Notes: generated by a model not told the origin, from the sequence alone. DNA of 64,000 nt from Balneicella halophila (GCF_003096835.1 NZ_QENZ01000003.1:62001-126000); one strand, 5' to 3'. Counted from the first letter of the stretch, positions 8,959 through 17,387 are shown. Numbers and translations are program-made.

Positions 8959-10178
8959 ATAAAGATATAATTTTAGAATTAATTGATAAGAAAATAAATC
9001 ATCTAAGCTACATTGAAGAAAAGATAAAAGATTTCAATAATATAGATGAAAAAATATCCGAATATTTGAAAGAATTAGTCTTTTCTAAAAATTATCTGAA
9101 AGATGTATGTAATGAATTAAACAACAATATCATTCCTAATGATTTTTACAGCAAAATACACACTAGTGTTGAGATGATAAATACAAAAGAATTGTTCACT
9201 GCATTAAACATGCCTCATTTTCAAATAAACACAGATAGCTTGAAGAGTTATTGCCAAAACTATCCTTTAAATTCATTTAGTTCATTCGTCACCTATAAAT
9301 TTTATAAAGATTTAGGATTTTTGACAGATAATATTGTTGTTGTTGGTGCAAATGGCTCAGGAAAATCAACTTTAGCAGACAACTTAAAAACTATAATTGA
9401 CGGAAAATATGGTGTAGTTATTCCTGCCCAAAAATTATTAATTATTCCAACCTTTGAGAATATCCCAAATTATAATAGCTCAAGTAGAGAATATGATGAA
9501 TATCAGAAAAATTACACCGATGGGAAAACGACCTATAACGCATCGCAAACAAATGATATTCCATATACAGATACACAAAAATACGGATCCGAATATAAAT
9601 ATGTATTAAAAACATTAATGGCTGAAAGATCTCATATTAGAAATATTTTTTGCACAAACTACTCTAATGATGTAAATGTAAATAAAACAGACTTACACAG
9701 TAAATTAGATACAGCTATTGAAATTTGGAATTCATTAATTGAGCATAGAGTAATGTATATTAATGAAAGTAATGAATTGAATATCAAAGATCCTTCAAAA
9801 CAAGAAGAGTATCCTGCATATCGAATGAGTGATGGAGAAAAAAATATCCTTTATTTAATAGGAAGAGTTTTATTAGCAAAAGAGGACTCAGTAATTATAA
9901 TTGATGAACCCGAAATGTACCTTCATAAATCAATTGTAAATAAACTTTGGGATAAACTAGAATTATTAAGACAAGACTGTATATTTATATATTTAACGCA
10001 CGATTTAGATTTTGCATCATCAAGAAAAGCTAATAAATACTGGATTAGAGATTTTAAATATCCTATGATTTGGGATATAAACGCTATCCCTGAAAATGAA
10101 ATTCCTGAAAATCTTCTAATGAAGCTTTTAGAAAGTAGAAAAAAATATTGTTCTGTGAGGGTAAAAATAACAGCTTAG
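8955..10178 (+). CDS. PARIS AriA-like ABC ATPase (5' part of a frameshift-split ATPase-TOPRIM gene)
   Basis: 407 residues in the zero frame. Residues 1-120 are helical and charged with no recognised motif. Walker A is GANGSGKST (131-139), the ABC signature-like loop is MSDGEK (291-296), Walker B is VIIIDEPEMYLH (313-324) and the H-loop is THD (348-350). This is the compact OLD/RecF-like ABC ATPase type found in defence systems. The last ten residues after K397 (YCSVRVKITA) look random, whereas the -1 frame continues smoothly into a DUF4435 domain. The pair matches AriA plus AriB of PARIS, where the ATPase holds the TOPRIM effector until a phage protein triggers release. Base composition is markedly AT-rich compared with its neighbours, suggesting transfer. 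AriA identity rests on architecture, not alignment. Confidence 0.7.
   Translation: MNKDIILELIDKKINHLSYIEEKIKDFNNIDEKISEYLKELVFSKNYLKDVCNELNNNIIPNDFYSKIHTSVEMINTKELFTALNMPHFQINTDSLKSYCQNYPLNSFSSFVTYKFYKDLGFLTDNIVVVGANGSGKSTLADNLKTIIDGKYGVVIPAQKLLIIPTFENIPNYNSSSREYDEYQKNYTDGKTTYNASQTNDIPYTDTQKYGSEYKYVLKTLMAERSHIRNIFCTNYSNDVNVNKTDLHSKLDTAIEIWNSLIEHRVMYINESNELNIKDPSKQEEYPAYRMSDGEKNILYLIGRVLLAKEDSVIIIDEPEMYLHKSIVNKLWDKLELLRQDCIFIYLTHDLDFASSRKANKYWIRDFKYPMIWDINAIPENEIPENLLMKLLESRKKYCSVRVKITA
10139..10145 (+). promoter_or_regulatory. Candidate -1 frameshift site A_AAA_AAA
   Basis: Seven A residues span codons AGA AAA AAA in the ATPase frame, a perfect X_XXY_YYZ heptamer. A -1 slip makes the next codon ATA at 10145, and reading then continues as ILFCEGKNNSLD in the DUF4435 frame. 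The result is 397 + 250 = 647 residues. Programmed ribosomal frameshifting, transcriptional slippage, a real inactivating mutation and a homopolymer sequencing error would all look like this. Confidence 0.55.
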
Positions 10179-10897
10179 ATGTACAAATATTTGAAATATT
10201 ATTCCCCAATTTTACAATAAATCCTCTATCAAGTTGTAAAGATGTAATCAATTATGTTCGTTCATTCAATAAAATTCCTAATAAGAACATAGAAGCTATT
10301 GGATTTATTGATAGAGATTTTAGGACTCCAGAGCAACTTGATAAACTAAAAACAGAAAACATATATTCTTATCAAGTTGCCGAAATTGAGAACCTATTTT
10401 TAATAAAAGATTTTATCAAAGAATATGCTTCGTATAAAAATGAAAACATTAATTTATATGATGTAGAAAATAAGGTATTAAAACTCCTTGAAAAAAATAA
10501 GATACAACAAAGCTCTTATTTTGTATCCTCACTTATAAATTATAAGTTTTCTGAGTCACACGTAAAAAAAGGTAATAATTTAGACAGCATAAAGGCTAAT
10601 TTAAATAAGTTCACCAGCGACTTAAACATAGATAACATCTATAATGAGCGAATAAAATTACTCGAACAAATCATTCTTGATAAAGAATATGAAAAAGCTA
10701 TAATGCATTACAACAATAAAGGATTGCTATGTGTTATTGAAGATTTAATTTCACTAAAACCCAATACATACAGAACTAAAGCTTTAGAATTTTTAAAGAA
10801 TAATAATAATGCTCAGGATATATTGAGAGCAGCTTTACCTAATATTTTAAATCCTGTAACCAACACTGTGCATAAACAGAAGCGGTTTAACCACTAA
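10148..10897 (+). CDS. PARIS AriB-like DUF4435/TOPRIM nuclease (3' part of the split gene)
   Basis: 249 residues if started at TTG 10148, but there is no ATG near this position, and the frame joins the ATPase at 10145. FCEGKNNSLD carries the TOPRIM glutamate and GFIDRDFR the DxD motif (E402, D453 and D455 in the fused numbering). EIENLFL is the third segment I associate with DUF4435. In PARIS the AriB TOPRIM nuclease cleaves tRNA-Lys after activation and stops growth of infected cells. The remaining helical region (about 100-249) is Lys/Asn-rich. Fused ATPase-DUF4435 proteins are known in Bacteroidota, so a single fused product is the simplest ancestral form. Confidence 0.7.
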   Translation: MFCEGKNNSLDVQIFEILFPNFTINPLSSCKDVINYVRSFNKIPNKNIEAIGFIDRDFRTPEQLDKLKTENIYSYQVAEIENLFLIKDFIKEYASYKNENINLYDVENKVLKLLEKNKIQQSSYFVSSLINYKFSESHVKKGNNLDSIKANLNKFTSDLNIDNIYNERIKLLEQIILDKEYEKAIMHYNNKGLLCVIEDLISLKPNTYRTKALEFLKNNNNAQDILRAALPNILNPVTNTVHKQKRFNH

Positions 10898-10982
10898 AAC
10901 GAAAAGTTCGTGAGTAGAAATCTGTAACTACTCATGCTCGCCATTGACGCTAATCTCATACGGTATGAAAAATACTCGAAAA

Positions 10983-11172
10983 GAGAGACTCTTCCTGCCG
11001 TCAGAGTGACAAAAAACAAGGATAAATAAATACAGACAACGCACGCAAAATAGCCCCGATTGTAGTGGTTATCCTTTTTGTAGGTTGGGAATTGGTGCGA
11101 AAGCGAAAAAAGATAGGAACGGAAAGCGGGACTTTGATTGATAAAATGGGTAAACCTACCGCTACAAAAGAA
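10983..11172. repeat. Right composite inverted repeat of the accessory island
   Basis: Inverted counterpart of 8290-8474, with shared blocks in mirror order: GAGACTCTTC, TCAGAGTGAC, AAATAAATACAGA, the block starting TAGCCCCGATT, AATTGGTGC, the block ending GCGGGACTT, and CGCTACAAAAG (11160-11170). It ends 38 bases before the 3' end of rlmD. It occupies most of the 312-base gap between the TOPRIM gene and rlmD. Before it, at 10911-10935, lies a small GTGAGTAG/CTACTCAT hairpin without a T-run. Confidence 0.85.
11051..11134 (+). ncRNA. Structured flavobacterial repeat element, right copy
   Basis: An 84-base core sharing the first 29 and last 30 bases with the left copy in inverted orientation; the middle differs. 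The conserved ends pair (AGCCCCG with CGGGACT, CCTTTTT with AAAAAAG). Beyond the core, GTAGGTT (11080-11086) could pair with AACCTAC (11153-11159). Identity with Rfam Flavo-1 is a guess. Confidence 0.4.
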
Positions 11173-11209
11173 AAAATACATTTAACTTTATACAAAATAT
11201 CAAAACCAA

Positions 11210-12619
11210 CTACTTCAACTCCATTAATACTACATTTTCTATATGGTGCGTATGCGGAAACATATCTACCGCTTGGGATTTTACGACTTTATAGTTTTCC
11301 TGCATCATGTATAAATCACGTGCTTGTGTGGCTGAATTACAACTCACATACACAATGCGTTTCGGCAAAATACGCAACAACGTATCAACCACATCAGGGT
11401 GCATGCCTGCACGTGGCGGGTCGGTAATTACCACATCGGGCTGTCCGTGCTCTGCAATAAATTCATCGGTAAAAATATCTTTCATATCTCCGGCATAAAA
11501 CAGCGTATTGTCAATGCCGTTTTGCTCGGAATTTAACTTTGCATCTTCGATAGCTTCTGGAACATACTCCACACCAACCACTTGCTGTGCTTGTCTCGCC
11601 ACGAAATTGGCAATCGTTCCTGTTCCCGTGTATAGGTCATAGACATTTTCCTTGCTTGTAAGTCCTGCAAAATCACGTGTTACTTTATACAATTCGTAGG
11701 CTTGCTCGGAGTTCGTTTGGTAAAATGATTTGGGTCCAATACGAAATCGTAAGCCTTCCATTTCTTCTTCTATATACGCCCTCCCTTTGTAGCAAATAAC
11801 TTCTTGGTCAGTTATCGTATCATTCTTCTTTTCATTTATCACATAATTCAATGAAGTAATTTCAGGGAATTTCTCTGCCAGAAAGTTCATCAATCCTTCA
11901 CGAGATTCTTTATCTTCATAAAAAAACACTACAATAACCATTATTTCCCCCGTTGAAGCAGTTCGAATTGTCAAGGTTCGCAAAAATCCTTCATGCTTTC
12001 TCAAATGAAAGAAGCTCAATCCATTTTCAAAGGCATAGTCTCGTATGGAATTTCTTATAGCATTCGATGGGTCGGGTTGCAGATAGCATTTCTCAACATC
12101 TACTACTTTATCAAAAAAACGAGGAACATGAAACCCAAGTGCAGGGCGTTCCTTAAATTCAATATCGCTCGCTACCTCCTCTTTTGTCAACCAACGATCG
12201 GCGGAAAACGTAAACTCCAATTTATTTCTGTAATATTCTTGTTTTGCTGAACCTTTTATGGGCAAAACTTGCTCAATTTCCACCTTGCCAATACGTTGCA
12301 AATTATCCAAAACCTCTTGCTCCTTTGCCTCCAGCTGTTTTTCGTACGGAAGATGTTGCCATTTGCAACCGCCACACACACCAAAATGCTCGCAAAAAGG
12401 TTCTACTCTATCTTCAGAATATTTATGAAACGCCAACGGAAAAGCTTCATAATAATTTTTCCGCTTCTTAGAAACCTGTACATCTACAACATCTCCGGGT
12501 ACTACGTTGGGCACAAACACAACTTTTTCATTATAGTAGCCCATAGCCTTACCTTCAGCCGCGTACTTGACAATCTCTAACTCTTCAATCTTAGGATTTC
12601 TGCTTTTCTTTCTCCCCAT
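11210..12619 (-). CDS. rlmD: 23S rRNA (uracil-5-)-methyltransferase, RlmD type
   Basis: 469 residues from the ATG at 12619. The longer reading starting at 12664 would begin inside the promoter, so the downstream ATG (MGRKKSRNPK) is chosen. An N-terminal TRAM domain (VPNVVPGDVVDV) is followed by the 4Fe-4S cysteine cluster CEHFGVCGGCKW. The SAM domain has YDLYTGTGTIA and VITDPPRAG, and the catalytic motif is VYVSCNSAT with the methyl-accepting Cys. The enzyme makes m5U in 23S rRNA in the cytosol. U1939 is the expected target of RlmD, but RlmCD-like specificity is not excluded. Confidence 0.88.
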   Translation of the reverse strand: MGRKKSRNPKIEELEIVKYAAEGKAMGYYNEKVVFVPNVVPGDVVDVQVSKKRKNYYEAFPLAFHKYSEDRVEPFCEHFGVCGGCKWQHLPYEKQLEAKEQEVLDNLQRIGKVEIEQVLPIKGSAKQEYYRNKLEFTFSADRWLTKEEVASDIEFKERPALGFHVPRFFDKVVDVEKCYLQPDPSNAIRNSIRDYAFENGLSFFHLRKHEGFLRTLTIRTASTGEIMVIVVFFYEDKESREGLMNFLAEKFPEITSLNYVINEKKNDTITDQEVICYKGRAYIEEEMEGLRFRIGPKSFYQTNSEQAYELYKVTRDFAGLTSKENVYDLYTGTGTIANFVARQAQQVVGVEYVPEAIEDAKLNSEQNGIDNTLFYAGDMKDIFTDEFIAEHGQPDVVITDPPRAGMHPDVVDTLLRILPKRIVYVSCNSATQARDLYMMQENYKVVKSQAVDMFPHTHHIENVVLMELK

Positions 12620-12636
12620 ATACTCTATTTTGACTG

Positions 12637-12664
12637 CAAAGATAGTATCAATATATTTAACCAA
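12637..12664 (-). promoter_or_regulatory. Promoter of rlmD
   Basis: On the minus strand TTG, 17 bases, then TATCTTTG: a full match to the Bacteroidota -33/-7 promoter. The ATG at 12619 follows 17 bases after the box, fixing the rlmD start. Confidence 0.8.
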
Positions 12665-12724
12665 GAGCGTCTTTATTTTTTCGTTAAAAAATCAAAACAA
12701 GATATTTTTATAAATTTATACTAT

Positions 12725-12732
12725 TACTTTTG
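12725..12732 (+). promoter_or_regulatory. Candidate -7 box for the TonB/DUF4625 cluster
   Basis: TACTTTTG matches TAnnTTTG and lies 23 bases before the ATG of the small protein at 12756. No clear -33 TTG. Confidence 0.5.
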
Positions 12733-12755
12733 TTGTTGGTAAAAAGTGAAGAAGA

Positions 12756-13103
12756 TTGATAAAAAGAAAGTATCATAGTACGATAGCAAGTTTACTGTTG
12801 GGTTGTATGCTCATCATGAGTGTACCTTTCCATAATTTTCTGCATCAACACATTCACGCTCACAAAGGTTCAATCACTGACGTATCCAAGCAGAAACAAC
12901 TAGTAAATGTTGATAATTCAATAGACTTTCACAATTGTATTGCCTGTACTATTCATCAAGTTGCGCATTCATTTTTTGTAAAAGGACAAGATTTTTATCT
13001 TTTTACATTGTCCGCCGTTTCATCATTCATTGAGAAAGATGTAGTAACGGTTTGTCATTTTTTGCTACAATCACCAGGCAGAGCACCTCCTATTATTTCA
13101 TAA
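12756..13103 (+). CDS. Small His/Cys-containing secreted or membrane protein
   Basis: 115 residues. The N terminus has a hydrophobic segment (about 8-25) after a basic start, read as a signal anchor or signal peptide. HNFLHQHIHAH and HNCIACTIHQ place several His and a CxxC in the exported part, suggesting metal binding. The C terminus SPGRAPPIIS resembles the R-x-P-P endings of DUF2946-like proteins encoded beside metal-related TonB receptors. The TonB receptor starts 118 bases downstream. Metal binding is inferred. Confidence 0.6.
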   Translation: MIKRKYHSTIASLLLGCMLIMSVPFHNFLHQHIHAHKGSITDVSKQKQLVNVDNSIDFHNCIACTIHQVAHSFFVKGQDFYLFTLSAVSSFIEKDVVTVCHFLLQSPGRAPPIIS

Positions 13104-13221
13104 TTGCAATTCCACAATTTTAATTAAACTGATACGACTGTAGCAGAGTATTATGTACTTAATGTGTCGATTGGTTTCTATATTATTATTTTTTATCTAA
13201 TCATTTAATAATTACTCAAAT

Positions 13222-15606
13222 ATGAGAACAATTTTAATTTGTTTCTCCTTATTATGTTGTTTGAATTTTACGTATGCAAAGAAAACACATAGTATCTCGG
13301 GAACAGTAAAAAGTCGCTATAAGGAAGCTATACCAGGCGTTTCAATATATATAACTAAATTACAAAAAGGGACAGCTACTGATAAATATGGGAAATTCAA
13401 TTTAGATAATATTCCAAATGGCGAACATCTACTAGAGATTTCATTTATTGGCTATAAAACGCTGATTAAGAAGATTACTATTAATCATACTGACTTAGAT
13501 GTATCGATACTTATGGATGAAGAAATTGAGAAGCTTGATGAGGTGGTCGTATCTGGCGATGCTGAAAGGAGCACCAAGTTAAAATCAGCCATTACTGTTG
13601 AAGTTGTCAATTCTGAATTTATAGATAAAAACAGAGGTGGCAGTTTAATGCAATCATTAAACAAAATAGGCGGAATCAGCAGTATTGAAATAGGATCAGG
13701 ACAATCAAAGCCCGTAATCCGTGGCTTAGGTTTTAATCGGGTTTTAGTAGCTGAAAAAGGTTTGAAGCATGAAGGACAACAATGGGGAGCTGACCATGGT
13801 TTAGAAATAGACCAGTTTGATGTGCAAAATATCGAAGTATTAAAAGGTCCTAGTTCTTTGGGCTTTGGCTCTGATGCTATGGGAGGGGTTATTCACATAA
13901 AACGTAATTATTTCCCGGCAAAAAACAGCCTACACGGTGAAGCAAGCACCTCTTATATGACGAACAACCATTCACTTTCAGGCTCTGTTCAATTTGAAAA
14001 ACGCACGAACCATTTTCTTGTGGGAGCTCGGGCAACAGGTATTAAATATGGAGACTATCGTGTCCCAACGGATCACGTAAATGTCTATGATTTTGTAGTT
14101 CCTCTTCATAAGAATCACTTGCGAAATACAGCAGGACAGGAATACAATTTCCATTTTCATACCGGCTATTTAGGAGAAAATTTCCACAGTGTATTTTACA
14201 TAAGCAATTACAATGCTAAATCAGGATTTTTTGCCAATGCACATGGTTTGGAACCTCGAAAGGTAGATAATGAGGCTTATGATGCATCAAATTCTGATAT
14301 CGACAAACCTTTACAAGAAGTCAATCATTTAAAGGTAACCAATGAAACCACCCTAAAATTAGGTGAGCATGAGTTACAACTTCTTTTAGGATATCAAAAA
14401 AATATTCGTAAGGAAAAGGGAGACTACGTAAATCATGGTTATATGCCTCCACAATATCCGAAAGAACTAGATATTCCATCAGATTTAGAGCGAAAATTTG
14501 ACAAAGATTTTTATGCCATAAAATTATCAGATAAGTTTAAAGCAAAACATCATCAATTGGAATTCGGCTTGGATGCCAATCTGCAAAAAAACAATATCGG
14601 AGGATGGGGATTTATCATTCCTAATTTCACTCAATATAATATAGGTGCTTTTGCATTAGACAGTTATACTTTAAATAAAAATCTAAAACTGAAAGCAGGT
14701 CTTCGTTATGATTATGGACATATAGACATTGAAGAATATACGGATTGGTTTACTTCTCCAACAGAAGGAAATAACAGGGGAAATCTTACCCGAGTAGAAT
14801 CTTTGAAAAAAGGTTATCATAATGTATCAGGCTCAGTAGGCTTAGTTTACACTAAAGATGCATGGACACTAAAAACGAATGTAGGAAACAGCTTTAGAAT
14901 GCCAATCGCTAAAGAATTAGCAGCTAATGGTGTAAACTATCACTACTTCAGATACGAGCGAGGTAATCGTGATTTGTCGCCTGAGCGTTCTTTCCAATGG
15001 GATGTTACTGCAGAATGGGAAAATAATATTTGGTTGATTGAGTTTAGCCCTTTTGCCAATTATTTTCCTAATTACATTTATCTAAACCCGACCTCTGAAT
15101 TTGATAATTTATATGGTGCAGGAAATCAAATTTTTAATTACACTCAGAGCAAAGTATTTCGCTACGGAGGAGAATTACATTTACATAAAACGTTGTTTGA
15201 TCATTTAGATCTCACTTCCATTTCGGAATATGTAAAGTCTCGCCAGTTGAGTGGAGAAAAAAAAGACTACGGCTTACCGTTTTCTCCTCCTTTCAGCACC
15301 AACTTATCAGCCAAATATAATTTCAATTCTTTCAATTGTTTTAAAAAAAGTTATTTCAGTGTTGATTTTAGATATACTGCAAAACAAACAGACATTGTTC
15401 CACCGGAAAAAGTAACGGATAGTTACCAACTCATAAACTTAGGCATGGGAACAAACTTAAGATTTGGCAGATACAAAGCACAAGTAAACCTGCAAGTAAA
15501 AAATCTATTTGATACCAAATATTATAATCATACAAACTTTTACCGCTTGATTGATTTGCCCGAACAAGGTCGAAACTTTTTAGCGTCGGTAAAATTTACA
15601 TTTTAG
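13222..15606 (+). CDS. TonB-dependent outer-membrane receptor
   Basis: 794 residues. The signal peptide ends near TYAKK. A carboxypeptidase-regulatory-like domain (about 25-110, SGTVKSRYKEAIPGVSIYI) is followed by a plug domain (about 115-225, with VIRGLGFNRVLV and VLKGPSSLGFGSDAMGG). A 22-strand beta-barrel runs to the C-terminal Phe (FLASVKFTF). It imports a ligand across the outer membrane using TonB energy. It has no SusD partner; its neighbours are a His/Cys small protein and His-rich DUF4625 lipoproteins. That points to a metal ion or metallophore rather than a glycan, by inference. Confidence 0.9.
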   Translation: MRTILICFSLLCCLNFTYAKKTHSISGTVKSRYKEAIPGVSIYITKLQKGTATDKYGKFNLDNIPNGEHLLEISFIGYKTLIKKITINHTDLDVSILMDEEIEKLDEVVVSGDAERSTKLKSAITVEVVNSEFIDKNRGGSLMQSLNKIGGISSIEIGSGQSKPVIRGLGFNRVLVAEKGLKHEGQQWGADHGLEIDQFDVQNIEVLKGPSSLGFGSDAMGGVIHIKRNYFPAKNSLHGEASTSYMTNNHSLSGSVQFEKRTNHFLVGARATGIKYGDYRVPTDHVNVYDFVVPLHKNHLRNTAGQEYNFHFHTGYLGENFHSVFYISNYNAKSGFFANAHGLEPRKVDNEAYDASNSDIDKPLQEVNHLKVTNETTLKLGEHELQLLLGYQKNIRKEKGDYVNHGYMPPQYPKELDIPSDLERKFDKDFYAIKLSDKFKAKHHQLEFGLDANLQKNNIGGWGFIIPNFTQYNIGAFALDSYTLNKNLKLKAGLRYDYGHIDIEEYTDWFTSPTEGNNRGNLTRVESLKKGYHNVSGSVGLVYTKDAWTLKTNVGNSFRMPIAKELAANGVNYHYFRYERGNRDLSPERSFQWDVTAEWENNIWLIEFSPFANYFPNYIYLNPTSEFDNLYGAGNQIFNYTQSKVFRYGGELHLHKTLFDHLDLTSISEYVKSRQLSGEKKDYGLPFSPPFSTNLSAKYNFNSFNCFKKSYFSVDFRYTAKQTDIVPPEKVTDSYQLINLGMGTNLRFGRYKAQVNLQVKNLFDTKYYNHTNFYRLIDLPEQGRNFLASVKFTF

Positions 15607-15667
15607 GACATTAAGGCAATAATTATCAAACAAAACAATTAAATAACATTTTAAAAAATTCAACATT

Positions 15668-16132
15668 ATGAAAAATTTATTGAAATTCTTATTCGTGTTT
15701 TTAGCATTAAGTCTTGCTATCACTTCATGTGATGACGATGACGACGATAATAGAAACCCTGAAATTACAAACCTTGAACTTGGCAGTGGACATGATGGAG
15801 ATAGTCGCAATAACGCAACGGCATATCCCGGTAGAGATATTCATGTAGCAGCTGATGTTTTTGCAAAGAACAAAATAGAAAAAGTTGTAATCACTATCCA
15901 TGAGGAAGAACACCACCATGCCGGAACTAAAGCGGAAGGAACAGAAGAATGGGAAACAACTGTAGAATACAAAGATTATGAAGGACAGCTCAATGCAAAA
16001 TTTCACAAACATATAGACATTCCTAAAAATGCAGAGCCGGGAGATTATCACTTCCATTTCAAAGTTGTTGATAAACAAGGCTTAACAACAGAAGTTAATA
16101 GAGAATTAAAAGTATTAGCCAAAAAGAAATAA
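15668..16132 (+). CDS. DUF4625 lipoprotein
   Basis: 154 residues with lipobox ITSC followed by seven acidic or Asn residues, a surface-lipoprotein-like start. The body reads as a DUF4625 immunoglobulin-like domain: YPGRDIHVAADVFAKNKIE, IHEEEHHH, KFHKHIDIP and GDYHFHFKVVDKQG. The many His suggest metal chelation. It lies 61 bases after the TonB receptor and 18 before a related gene. Its role may be delivery of metal to the receptor; this is inference. Confidence 0.75.
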   Translation: MKNLLKFLFVFLALSLAITSCDDDDDDNRNPEITNLELGSGHDGDSRNNATAYPGRDIHVAADVFAKNKIEKVVITIHEEEHHHAGTKAEGTEEWETTVEYKDYEGQLNAKFHKHIDIPKNAEPGDYHFHFKVVDKQGLTTEVNRELKVLAKKK

Positions 16133-16150
16133 AAATTAATTTTACAAAAA

Positions 16151-16920
16151 ATGAAGAATATATTTTATATACTATTGCTCATCTCGTCAGCTTTATTAGC
16201 AATAAGCTGTAGTGATGATGACAATGACACAATAGATAAATCAGCCCCAACTATCGATATTAGCGGTAGCGACTTTCAAAACTGTACTGTAGTTACCAAA
16301 GGTATTCCTTTTACCTTTACGGCAAAGATTTCCGATAATGAGGCTTTGGGCAGTTATAATTTTAACATTCACCACAATTTCGACTTGCATACACACTCTA
16401 CTGAAGCAGAAGTTGTAGAATGCGAAACCGGTGAAAAGAAAGAAGCAACAAATCCTTTTAAATTGGTAAAAGCATTTACTATTCCTGATAGTCCAAAAAC
16501 ATTCACAATAAAGGAAACATTTACAATCCCAGAAGAGTATGAAGCCGGCAATTACCACTTTATGATTACTGTGGTTGACAAAGCAGGTTGGTCTAAAGTA
16601 AAAGGATTAAGCTTCAAGGTCGTGGACAAGGAAGAAGAAAAAAAGAGGAACAAAGTTCGGAAAAGGTTGAAATAGCTAAGATTCACATTATGATGCATGA
16701 AGGACATCTACACGGAGCTAATTTCCATGCCAATCCTCAGGTAGAAGGTAGTCCATTAAAGAAAAGGCAAGACATGATATTGGTATAAGATGACGATGCT
16801 TGGAAACAGGAAGTTTCTGAACTCAAAGGAGAAGTTGGAGAAAATAAACCTTTTGTTTTAGCTAAAGGGATAAACCTTGAAAAGGAATTGACTAATGAGA
16901 ATATTGGATGTAAAAAATGA
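16151..16920 (+). pseudogene. Second DUF4625-like lipoprotein, C-terminal part shifted and interrupted
   Basis: The intact frame runs to 16675 (174 residues): lipobox AISC, then an Ig-like domain with FNIHHNFDLHTH and GNYHFMITVVDKAGW. It ends in a K/R-rich tail at an A7 tract (16638-16644). In the -1 frame from 16645 the sequence continues as coherent His-rich protein (IAKIHIMMHEGHLHG, ANFHANP), meets a TAA at 16786, and carries on in the same frame (AWKQEVSELKGEVG) to TGA at 16918. One frameshift plus one nonsense codon therefore separate three pieces of what looks like one longer gene. The heptamer at 16639-16645, A_AAA_AAG, is a classic slippery site, but slippage would not pass the TAA, so decay is the simplest reading. 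Confidence 0.6.
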
Positions 16921-16942
16921 AATGTGTTTGGTTTTAAAAAGG

Positions 16943-16978
16943 ACCGTTACAGTTTTCTGTAGCGGTTTCTTTTTTTTG
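16943..16978 (+). terminator. Rho-independent terminator, TonB/DUF4625 cluster
   Basis: Stem ACCGTTACAG / CTGTAGCGGT (one wobble), loop TTTT, followed by a long T-run. Confidence 0.85.
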
Positions 16979-16992
16979 TATTTTAGTAAAAA

Positions 16993-17331
16993 ATGACTGA
17001 TATGAGCATACAAAAATTACAACAGCAAGTAGATGAATGGATAAAGCAACATGGAGTACGCTACTTTAGCGAGTTAACAAATATGGCTATTCTTAGCGAA
17101 GAAGTTGGCGAAGTAGCACGGATTATGGCTCGGAGATACGGTGAACAATCGGAAAAAGAAAGTGATAAAAACAAAGACTTGGGAGAAGAATTAGCAGATG
17201 TTTTATTTGTCGTTCTTTGCCTTGCTAACCAAACAAATACTGATTTGGAAACTGCTTTTTCAAGGAAAATGGAAATCCGCACTAAACGAGACCATGACAG
17301 GCATCAAAGGAATGAAAAGTTGCAGGAGTAA
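16993..17331 (+). CDS. MazG-like nucleotide pyrophosphohydrolase
   Basis: 112 residues, a single MazG/all-alpha NTP pyrophosphohydrolase domain. The metal-binding helices show SEEVGEVARIMARRYGE (EExxE) and LGEELADVLFVVLCLAN (ExxD). Such enzymes hydrolyse NTPs or dNTPs to NMP and PPi for pool sanitation. It starts 73 bases after the DUF4625 remnant, with a terminator in between, so it is probably its own unit. An alternative start is the ATG four codons downstream (MSIQKLQQQ). Confidence 0.88.
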   Translation: MTDMSIQKLQQQVDEWIKQHGVRYFSELTNMAILSEEVGEVARIMARRYGEQSEKESDKNKDLGEELADVLFVVLCLANQTNTDLETAFSRKMEIRTKRDHDRHQRNEKLQE

Positions 17332-17351
17332 AAAATTAAGCTCAATCAAGT

Positions 17352-17387
17352 ATAAAAAAAGAAAAGCTGCCTTTGCAGACAGCTTTC
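17352..17387 (-). terminator. Terminator of the first OmpA/TSP3 gene
   Basis: On the minus strand the stem AAAGCTG / CAGCTTT with a short internal helix is followed by CTTTTTTT. It sits between convergent mazG-like and ompA-like genes. Confidence 0.7.

Noticed and set aside
11065-11427. 120-codon plus-strand ORF at the 3' end of rlmD
   Set aside because: It runs from the repeat element into antisense of rlmD; the product has no recognisable features.
12620-12664. Longer rlmD start at 12664
   Set aside because: A full TTG-17-TATCTTTG promoter overlaps it, so transcription starts downstream.
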